Shown here one piece after another: positions 27,169-34,048 of a DNA stretch of 64,000 bases (position 1 is its first letter; the number at the start of each line of letters is the position of its first letter). A program made the position numbers and the translations under genes. Origin of the DNA: Streptomyces sp. NBC_00536 (GTDB lineage Bacteria; Actinomycetota; Actinomycetes; Streptomycetales; Streptomycetaceae); contig NZ_CP107819.1 of assembly GCF_036346295.1 (NCBI RefSeq), forward strand, positions 5,270,001 to 5,334,000. Reading direction: 5' to 3'. The notes below the pieces were generated by a model. That model was not told the DNA's origin. It saw only the letters and a list, made by a program, of their open reading frames with translations, and searched no databases.

Positions 27169-28878
27169 ATGACGGACACCGCCACCACACCCGCCACCAC
27201 CCCCGGGTCCCCGGAGCCGACGCGCCGCTACGCCCGGCTCGCCGCCGACGAGAGCCGCGAGGACTTCTCCCTGCGGTACGCGCCGCACTCCTACCGCCGT
27301 TGGGCTCCCGCCACCGTCGCCGGGACGGCCCTCGGCGGCATCGCCTACCTCGCCGACTTCGCGATCGGCGCCTCCATCGTCTTCGCCTACGGTTTCACCA
27401 GCGGGCTCGCCGCGATCCTGACCGCGGCCACGGTCATCTTCCTCACCGGCATCCCGATCGCCCGCGCGTGCGCGACGTACGGATTGGACATGGACCTGGT
27501 CACCCGGGGCGCGGGCTTCGGCTACTTCGGGTCCACGCTCACGTCCCTGATCTACGCGTCGTTCACGTTCATCTTCTTCGCCCTCGAAGGCTCGATCATG
27601 GCCCAGGCCATGCACCAGGCCTTCGGGCTGCCGCTGCAGATCGGCTACCTCCTCACCACCCTGATCGTCATCCCCATCGTCTTCCGCGGGATGGGCGCGC
27701 TCACCAAGGTGCAGGCCTGGACCCAGCCCGTCTGGCTGATCGGCCTGGTGCTGCCGTTCCTCGTGCTCGGCTTCGAGGACCCCGGCGTGTTCGGCGCGTT
27801 CACGCACTTCGGCGGGACGGAGGGCGCTGGGTCCGGCTTCTCCTGGATCGGCTTCGGATTCGGTACCGGAATCGCCCTGTCCCTCATCGCACAGATCGGC
27901 GAACAGGCCGACTACCTGCGGTTCATGCCCGCCAGGACGCCCGCCACCAGCCGCCGCTGGAAGCTCGCCGTGCTCGCCGCCGGGCCCGGCTGGGTGGTCA
28001 TCGGCGCGGCGAAGCAGCTCGGCGGGGCCCTCCTCGCCTTCGCCGCCCTCGAAGCGGTGGGCAAGACCCACGCCCTGGAACCGATCGCCCCGCAGATCGA
28101 GGCGCTGCGCCCCTGGCTCGGCGGCCTCGCGCTGCCCGCCGCCGCGCTCTTCGTCATCGTGTCCCAGGTGAAGATCAACGTCACCAACGCCTACAGCGGC
28201 TCGCTGTCCTGGTCGAACTTCTTCTCCCGGCTCACCCACCGGCACCCCGGCCGGGTCTGGTACATCTTCCTCAACCTCGCCATCGCGCTGACGCTGATGG
28301 AACTCGACATGTTCGCGATGCTCGGCAAGCTGCTGGGCTTCTACTCGAACGTCGGGATCGCCTGGATCGCGGCCGTCGCCGCCGACCTGGTCATCAACAA
28401 GCGGCTCGGACTGAGCCCGCCGTACATCGAGTTCAAGCGCGCCTACCTCTACGCCGTCAACCCGGCCGGGTTCGGCGCGATGGTGATCGCCTCCACCGTC
28501 TCGATCCTGGCCTTCTTCGGGCTGTTCGGGACGTACGCCGAGGCCTTCTCCACCTTCATCGCGGCCTTCCTCGCCCTCGCGCTGTGCCCGCTGATCGCCT
28601 GGGCGACCAAGGGGAAGTACTACCTGGCCAGGCCTAACACCCTGACCGGGCCGGGCGTCGTGGTCGCGGACATCACCGCCACCCACACCTGCGGGGTCTG
28701 CGAGAGCGCGTACGAACTCCCCGACATCGCCGACTGCCCCGTCCAGGCGGGGCCGATCTGCTCGCTCTGCTGCTCGCTCGACGCCACCTGCGGAGACGTC
28801 TGCCGCAAGGGCGCGGGCGGGGCGGCCGGGGCCGGGGGCGCGGTGGTGCTGCCGATGCCGACGGTGCGCCGGTCCTGA
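27169..28878 (+). CDS. NCS1 purine/cytosine-type permease with cysteine-rich C-terminal tail
   Basis: 569 residues from ATG 27169. Twelve membrane segments of the nucleobase:cation symporter-1 family cover residues ~45-490: YRRWAPATVAGTALGGIAYL, GFGYFGSTLTSLIY, TKVQAWTQPVWLIGL, QVKINVTNAYSGSLSWSNFF. After the last segment a ~70-residue cytoplasmic tail carries eight cysteines in the order TCGVCE...DCPV...ICSLCCSLDATCGDVC, resembling a metal- or cluster-binding module. Such a tail is absent from CodB-type cytosine permeases. Substrate: probably a purine, pyrimidine or hydantoin. Upstream GTAAC boxes and the adjacent GntR gene suggest nitrogen- or ligand-dependent control. Confidence 0.85.
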   Translation: MTDTATTPATTPGSPEPTRRYARLAADESREDFSLRYAPHSYRRWAPATVAGTALGGIAYLADFAIGASIVFAYGFTSGLAAILTAATVIFLTGIPIARACATYGLDMDLVTRGAGFGYFGSTLTSLIYASFTFIFFALEGSIMAQAMHQAFGLPLQIGYLLTTLIVIPIVFRGMGALTKVQAWTQPVWLIGLVLPFLVLGFEDPGVFGAFTHFGGTEGAGSGFSWIGFGFGTGIALSLIAQIGEQADYLRFMPARTPATSRRWKLAVLAAGPGWVVIGAAKQLGGALLAFAALEAVGKTHALEPIAPQIEALRPWLGGLALPAAALFVIVSQVKINVTNAYSGSLSWSNFFSRLTHRHPGRVWYIFLNLAIALTLMELDMFAMLGKLLGFYSNVGIAWIAAVAADLVINKRLGLSPPYIEFKRAYLYAVNPAGFGAMVIASTVSILAFFGLFGTYAEAFSTFIAAFLALALCPLIAWATKGKYYLARPNTLTGPGVVVADITATHTCGVCESAYELPDIADCPVQAGPICSLCCSLDATCGDVCRKGAGGAAGAGGAVVLPMPTVRRS

Positions 28879-29038
28879 ACCGGCGCGCACGGCGCACTCG
28901 CACACATGGCCGGATGAGTACGCCTGCGAGGTACCTCTTCGTGAAAAACCGTATCCGCTGAGTAAAGGTCGGGCGTAGGCTCGGGCATATGCGCAATGCG
29001 GTTTCCTGGGCGGGTACATCGGCGGAGGGTGAAGCGCG

Positions 29039-29230
29039 ATGAACGACGGCGGCGGTGCCCTGCTCCCATGGCTGGTCATACGGCAGGACGACAACGGCAA
29101 CCGCTACCGGGTGGGCCGTTACCCCACGCGCGCCGAGGCCCAGAAGGTCGTCGACAGCCTCGACGACCGTGGACACAAGCAGCTCTACTGGGTCGAGCGG
29201 ATCGGGCAGAGCGCCACCACGATGAACTGA
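29039..29230 (+). CDS. Small SPOR-like conserved protein
   Basis: 63 residues, ATG 29039 with GGAGG 9 nt upstream. The sequence LVIRQDDNGNRYRVGRYPTR followed by AEAQKVVDSLDDRGHKQLYW has the alternation of a SPOR-like beta-alpha-beta fold. There is no signal peptide or membrane segment, so it is not a typical septal SPOR protein. It is short but has a strong ribosome site and codon bias like its neighbours. Function unknown. Confidence 0.75.
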   Translation: MNDGGGALLPWLVIRQDDNGNRYRVGRYPTRAEAQKVVDSLDDRGHKQLYWVERIGQSATTMN

Positions 29231-29257
29231 GAGTTGAACTGACATAGGCTCCGCCCC

Positions 29258-29674
29258 ATGACTGAACGCGTGGTCGTGGGCGGAGCCCTTTGTCATGACG
29301 GGCGCCTGCTGGCCGCCCGGCGCAGTGCCCCGCCCGAGCTGGCCGGCCGCTGGGAGCTGCCGGGCGGGAAGGCCGAACCGGGTGAGTCCGTCCCCGAGGC
29401 CCTGGTGCGGGAACTGCGCGAAGAACTGGGCGTGGAGAGCGAAGCCCTGGAGCGGATCCCGGGGGAGTGGCCCCTGAAGCCCGGCCTGGTGCTGCACGTG
29501 TGGACCGCGCGGCTGCTCTCCGGCGAGCCCGCGCCGCTGGAGGACCACGACGAGCTGCGCTGGCTCGGACCGGACGAGCTGGACACGGTGGACTGGCTCG
29601 ACCAGGACCGCCCGGCCGTGGCCGAGGCCGGCCGCCGGCTGCGCGCGGCGGCGGCGGCGGTCACGGGAGCGTAG
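29258..29674 (+). CDS. Nudix hydrolase (MutT-like)
   Basis: 138 residues. The Nudix box is complete: G-K-A-E-P-G-E-S followed by REL-REELGV (GGKAEPGESVPEALV, then RELREELGVESE), with the metal-binding glutamates in place. LAARRSAPPELAGRWELPGG is typical of MutT-type 8-oxo-dGTP diphosphatases, which clean the nucleotide pool. The small size is normal. It begins 27 nt after the SPOR-like gene and may be co-transcribed. Confidence 0.9.
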   Translation: MTERVVVGGALCHDGRLLAARRSAPPELAGRWELPGGKAEPGESVPEALVRELREELGVESEALERIPGEWPLKPGLVLHVWTARLLSGEPAPLEDHDELRWLGPDELDTVDWLDQDRPAVAEAGRRLRAAAAAVTGA

Positions 29675-29790
29675 GCCGGTCGGGTCGGCGCGGGAGCGCG
29701 GGGGCGCGTACGGCTCACGGTGTAGGCCAGGTGCACCACAGTGCGCCGGTGCCTGGGGGGTCGGATGGTACGACGCCGCGAATATCGGGT

Positions 29791-30294
29791 ATGTCGCTAT
29801 TAGTCCCTATCTCGTCCCTCCTCGTCGCTGACGAACCGGACTGGGGTCCGCTGCTGGCCCGGGAAGTGATCGGCGTGATCGACACAGATGGTGAATGTGC
29901 CGAATGGGACTTCCCTGCCGAGCCCGGCGCCGTCCGCACCGCCCGCCACGCCGTGCGCGGCAAGCTCCGGTCCTGGGGCCTGGAGTCCGTCGGCGACGTC
30001 ACCGTGCTGCTGGTCAGCGAGCTGGTCACCAACTCGCTGCGGTACGCCTCCGGCCCGATCGGGGTCCGATTGGTACGGCGCGATTCCGCCACCGACCATC
30101 CCCACACGGGCCCGGCGCTGCTCGTGGAAGTTTCCGATCCGCTTCCGGATCCGCCGCGCGAGCGGGTCGCCGACCCCGACGACGAAGGCGGCCGCGGCCT
30201 GCACCTGGTGGCCGTCTCGGCACAGCGGTGGGGCACCCGGCATGGGAAGTCGGGCAAGACAGTGTGGTTCGAATTGGCCCTACCTGGTGAGTAA
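29791..30294 (+). CDS. Stand-alone anti-sigma-type HATPase protein
   Basis: 167 residues from ATG 29791. A short N-terminal segment precedes a GHKL ATPase domain like RsbW/SpoIIAB: GAVRTARHAVRGKLRSWGL, N-box LVSELVTNSLRYASG, DDEGGRGLHLVAVSAQRWG and GKTVWFELALP. Proteins of this type act as serine kinases on anti-sigma-antagonists or simply bind partners. It is strikingly like the C-terminal domain of the next gene product (SELVTNALRYG, DEGGRGLQLVG, GKTVWFELPLP), suggesting duplication. Confidence 0.85.
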   Translation: MSLLVPISSLLVADEPDWGPLLAREVIGVIDTDGECAEWDFPAEPGAVRTARHAVRGKLRSWGLESVGDVTVLLVSELVTNSLRYASGPIGVRLVRRDSATDHPHTGPALLVEVSDPLPDPPRERVADPDDEGGRGLHLVAVSAQRWGTRHGKSGKTVWFELALPGE

Positions 30295-30443
30295 CAAGGT
30301 GAAGGGTCTCTGACGATCACCTGGCGTGGCTCGAAACGAACGAGACCGTGCTGTGATCGTGAACGCCGTGCCGAGCGTGCCCGTGGTGCTGAATACTGCG
30401 GACATGGCCGGTCCGGTTGCGGTGAGCTGGAGGGGACGGTCGC

Positions 30444-33074
30444 GTGAGCGAAATACCTGCGCAGGCACATCAGGCCCATGTGACAGGGGAGGCATGGCAT
30501 GACTCCCTGTGGCACAGCAGCCCGCCTGGCTCGATATATGACTACATAAAGGTCGCATCCTTCTCGATCGGGCCCGACGGTCTCATCGACCAGTGGAGTC
30601 TGCGCGCCGAGGAACTCTTCGGGCTGACCGCCGCCGAAGCGGTGGGGCGCGATCCGGTCGACGCCTTCATGCCCCCGGAACTGCGCCCCGGCGCGCACCG
30701 CAGAGTCGCCGAGATCCTCGATGGCAAGGAGTGGACCGGCCTGATCCCCTTCCGCATCCCCGATGGTGACGGCGCACACGGCGTGGCCGAGATCTATGTG
30801 ATGCCCACCGAGACCGCGACCGCCGAACGGGCCGCGCTCTGCGTCGTGGTCGACGTACGCGCGCTGCACCGGATCGAATCCGATCTGGCGGCCTCGCAGG
30901 CGATATTCGGTCAATCTCCCTTCGGCTTCCTGCTCTTTGGTACGGACCTCACCGTGCAGCGCGCCAACCGCCGCTTCGCCACCGTCTTCGGCGGCGGCGT
31001 CGAGGAACACCGCGGCCGCACCGTCCACGACTACCTGCCCCCGCACGAGGCCGACCGGATGAGCGAGGCCCTGCGCCGCGTCCTGGAAACCGGCGAATCG
31101 GTCACCGACCTGCGCATCACCGGCGCCGCCCCCGGCAGCCGCGACAACCGCCACTGGTCCATCAACCTCTACCGGGTGCACGGCGGCAACGGGCAGCCCA
31201 TCGGCGTCGCGGGCCTCGGCACCGACGTCACCCGCCGCCACCTCGCCGCCCGCGAAGCCGCGGGCGTACGCCGCAACCTCGCCCTCCTCAACGAGGCGGG
31301 CCACCGGATCGGGAACTCCCTCGACCTGGAGACCACCGCCCGCGAACTCCTCGACGTCACCGTCCCCGGCTTCTGCGACCTGGCCGCCGTCGACCTCTAC
31401 CAAGGGCTGCTGCTCGGCGACGACGACCGCGACCGCCCCGCCCGGCCGCACGGCCCCGGGGTCCCCTCGCTCCCCGGCGGCGGCCCCGGACGCGCACCCT
31501 CCGCACCCCTGCGCCGGGTCGCCTTCGCCTCCGCCGTCTCCGACGCCCCGCTCTCCGGACCCGGCCCCGCCGCGCTGGTCTCCGTGGGCGAGGTCCACCG
31601 CTACCCGCCCGGCTCCCCCGGCACCCTCGCCCTGCGCACCGCCCGGCCCCGGCTGCTGGAGGGCGCCGGACCCGAGGACCTCATCCAGTCCACGCTCGTC
31701 GTCCCGCTCGTCGCCCACGACACGGTGGTCGGCCTGGCCCAGTTCTCCCGTACGAAGGGCAGCGAGCCCTTCGGCGAGCGCGACCGGGCCGTCGCCGTCG
31801 AACTCGCCGCGCGGGCCGCCGTCTGCATCGACAACGCGCGGCTCTACCGGCGCGAACACGAACGCGCGCTGATACTCCAGCGCAGCCTGCTGCCCCCCGG
31901 CGACCCGGCCGCGGCGGGCCTCGACATCGCCTGCCGCTACCTGCCCGGCAACGCGGCGACCGAGGTCGGCGGCGACTGGTTCGACGTCATCGAACTGCCC
32001 GGCCACCGCACCGCGCTCGTCGTCGGCGACGTGATGGGCCGCGGCCTGCGGGCCGCCGTCGCCATGGGTGAACTGCGCACCGCCGTACGGACCCTGGCCC
32101 TGCTCGACCTGGAACCGGCGGAAGTGCTCACGGCCCTGGACGAGGTCGCCCGGGGCCTGGGCACCCCCGGCGGCTCCCAGCAGTCCTCGCGGGCGGCCCT
32201 GCAGTCCCGGGACGCCGACCTCTCCGAGGTCTACCTCGCGACCTGCGTCTACGCCGTCTACGACCCGGTGACCAGGCGCTGCACCATAGCCAACGCGGGC
32301 CACATGCCGCCCGTCCTGGTCGAACCCGCCGAACCCGGGGGCCCGCCCCGGCCCGCCCTGCTGCTGGAGGTGCCGCCCGGCATGCCGCTCGGGGTCGGCG
32401 GCGAACCCTTCGAGGAGGTCGAGGTGGAACTCCCCGAAGGGGCACTGCTCGCCCTGTATACGGACGGCCTCGTCGAATCGCGCGACCACCCGCTGGAGGA
32501 GGGCCTGCGCGGGCTGCGGGAGGCGCTGGCCGATCCGGTCCGGCCGCTGGAGGACGTCTGCGACCACGTGCTCGCCACGCTGCACACGCGGCACGGCGAG
32601 GACGACATCGCGCTGCTGATGGCCCGCGTCCAGGGCCTGCCGGTCGACGCGGTCGGCGACTGGCAACTGCCGCGCGAGGCCCGGTCCGTGGGCCGGGCCC
32701 GGGAACTGGCCCGGGCCAAGCTGCCCGCCTGGGGCCTGGAGGGCCTGCTCGACACGACGGAACTGCTGGTGAGCGAGCTGGTCACGAACGCGCTGCGGTA
32801 CGGGGAGGGCGAGATCAGGCTGCGGCTGCTGCTGGACCGGACGCTGGTGTGCGAGGTCTGGGACGGGAACCTGGTCCAGCCGCGGCGGCGGCGGGCGCGG
32901 GACACGGACGAGGGCGGGCGCGGACTGCAACTGGTCGGACTGCTGTCGGCCGGGTGGGGGACGCGGCGGACCCACCGGGGGAAGACGGTGTGGTTCGAGC
33001 TGCCGTTGCCGGGGGTGGCGGGGGAGGCCGTCGCCGAGCTGTCGGCGGAGCAGCTGCTGAGCATGTACGGGTAG
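30444..33074 (+). CDS. PAS-PAS-GAF-PP2C (SpoIIE)-HATPase signalling phosphatase
   Basis: 876 residues from GTG 30444. Order: PAS (~35-130, GLIDQWSLRAEELFGLTAAE), second PAS (~150-255), GAF (~275-460), SpoIIE-type PP2C phosphatase (~475-705; VGGDWFDV near 507, GDVMGRG, NAGHMPPV, TDGLVES, DDIALLMA) and C-terminal HATPase (~740-860; SELVTNALRYG). The manganese-binding Asp residues are all present. In Streptomyces such proteins dephosphorylate anti-sigma-factor antagonists in response to a PAS/GAF-sensed signal. Cytoplasmic. Its 3' end meets the pspA gene head-on with a repeat-rich terminator region between. Confidence 0.93.
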   Translation: MSEIPAQAHQAHVTGEAWHDSLWHSSPPGSIYDYIKVASFSIGPDGLIDQWSLRAEELFGLTAAEAVGRDPVDAFMPPELRPGAHRRVAEILDGKEWTGLIPFRIPDGDGAHGVAEIYVMPTETATAERAALCVVVDVRALHRIESDLAASQAIFGQSPFGFLLFGTDLTVQRANRRFATVFGGGVEEHRGRTVHDYLPPHEADRMSEALRRVLETGESVTDLRITGAAPGSRDNRHWSINLYRVHGGNGQPIGVAGLGTDVTRRHLAAREAAGVRRNLALLNEAGHRIGNSLDLETTARELLDVTVPGFCDLAAVDLYQGLLLGDDDRDRPARPHGPGVPSLPGGGPGRAPSAPLRRVAFASAVSDAPLSGPGPAALVSVGEVHRYPPGSPGTLALRTARPRLLEGAGPEDLIQSTLVVPLVAHDTVVGLAQFSRTKGSEPFGERDRAVAVELAARAAVCIDNARLYRREHERALILQRSLLPPGDPAAAGLDIACRYLPGNAATEVGGDWFDVIELPGHRTALVVGDVMGRGLRAAVAMGELRTAVRTLALLDLEPAEVLTALDEVARGLGTPGGSQQSSRAALQSRDADLSEVYLATCVYAVYDPVTRRCTIANAGHMPPVLVEPAEPGGPPRPALLLEVPPGMPLGVGGEPFEEVEVELPEGALLALYTDGLVESRDHPLEEGLRGLREALADPVRPLEDVCDHVLATLHTRHGEDDIALLMARVQGLPVDAVGDWQLPREARSVGRARELARAKLPAWGLEGLLDTTELLVSELVTNALRYGEGEIRLRLLLDRTLVCEVWDGNLVQPRRRRARDTDEGGRGLQLVGLLSAGWGTRRTHRGKTVWFELPLPGVAGEAVAELSAEQLLSMYG

Positions 33075-33087
33075 GCCCGGGCATCTC

Positions 33088-33157
33088 CAGCCTCGCCGGG
33101 CCCATTTCAGCCTCGCCGGCACCCTCAGCCTCGTCGGCACTTCCAGCCTCGCCGGCG
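33088..33157 (+). repeat. Degenerate tandem repeat of CAGCCTCGCCGGC
   Basis: Four copies begin at 33088, 33108, 33126 and 33144 (periods 20, 18, 18), directly after the stop codon of the SpoIIE-type phosphatase. The last copy is the start of the 43-bp inverted repeat. Confidence 0.8.
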
Positions 33158-33261
33158 TTTGAGGCGCGGGGTTCGGGGCGGAGCCCTGAGAAGCGGCGCC
33201 GCCGCAGGTCGCCCACTGGGGCTCCGCCCCAGACCCCGCGCCTCAAACGCCGGCGGGGCTG
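33144..33261. terminator. 43-bp inverted repeat, second copy of the dispersed element
   Basis: Arms 33144-33186 and 33219-33261 pair with three mismatches around a 32-nt spacer. Each arm contains CGCCGGCGTTTGAGGCGCGG or its complement, the same element as at 4613-4659. Located between convergent genes, it is probably a bidirectional terminator as well as a mobile-looking repeat. Confidence 0.8.
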
Positions 33262-33279
33262 GGTTTGGCCGGCCTGGGG

Positions 33280-34005
33280 CTAGGACGCGCCCACTTTCAG
33301 CGCGGCCAGGCGGGCTTCGATTTCCGATTGCTTGCCGAGGTCGTCCAGGGCTTCGAACTGGGCGTCCAGGGTGGAGGCGGCCAGTTCCTGCTTGCCCAGG
33401 GCCATCGCCTCCTCGCGGCGGACCTTGTCCTCGAAGCGGGCCAGGTCGCTCGTCGGGTCCATCACGTCGATGTTCTTCACCGCGTCCATCATCGTGTTCT
33501 GCGCCTGGGCCGTCTTCGCGCGCGCCACCAGCTCGTCCCGCTTCGCCTGGAGTTCCGTCAGCTTCGTCTTCATCGAGGTCAGACCGGCCTTGAGCTTCTC
33601 CACGACCTCCGTCTGGGCGGCGATCGTCGGCTCCGCCGTCTTCGCCTCCTTCTCCGACTGCATCTGGCGGCCCAGCGCGACCTTCGCCAGGTTGTCGAAC
33701 TTGTCCGCGTCCGCCGCCGTGCCCGGAGTGCCCTCCGTGCGCAGTTCGTCGGCCTTCCGGCTCGCCGCGAGGGCCTTGGTCCCCCATTCGGCGGCGGCGT
33801 CCACGTCCTCCGTGTGGTCCGCCTCCAGCATCCGCAGGTTGCCGATCGTGGTGGCGACCGCCTGCTCCGCCTCGGAGATGTTGTTCGTGTAGTCCCGGAT
33901 CAGCTGGTCCAGCATCTTCTGCGGGTCTTCCGCCTGGTCCAGCAGGGCGTTGATGTTCGCCTTCGCGAGCTGGGTGACGCGGCCGAGGATGGTCTGCTTG
34001 CTCAT
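33280..34005 (-). CDS. pspA: PspA/IM30-family membrane stress protein
   Basis: 241 residues, almost wholly helical coiled coil: ILGRVTQLAKANINALLDQA, EDPQKMLDQLIRDYTNNISE, KLKAGLTSMKTKLTELQAKR. PspA/Vipp1 proteins form ESCRT-III-like rods and rings on damaged membranes and preserve the proton gradient. The N-terminal amphipathic helix is preserved. It lies 43 nt downstream of the TPM-domain gene on the same strand, so the two are likely one operon. Confidence 0.94.
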   Translation of the reverse strand: MSKQTILGRVTQLAKANINALLDQAEDPQKMLDQLIRDYTNNISEAEQAVATTIGNLRMLEADHTEDVDAAAEWGTKALAASRKADELRTEGTPGTAADADKFDNLAKVALGRQMQSEKEAKTAEPTIAAQTEVVEKLKAGLTSMKTKLTELQAKRDELVARAKTAQAQNTMMDAVKNIDVMDPTSDLARFEDKVRREEAMALGKQELAASTLDAQFEALDDLGKQSEIEARLAALKVGAS

Positions 34006-34048
34006 GGGTGTCTGCTCCTGGTGGGAAGGGGTGGGGTGGACGAGTGGG

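Noticed and set aside
29715-33140. A 1141-residue open frame antisense to the SpoIIE-like phosphatase
   Set aside because: High GC keeps the opposite frame open. The composition (Gln, Arg, Gly, His, Val) lacks any domain and the sense strand has intact catalytic motifs.
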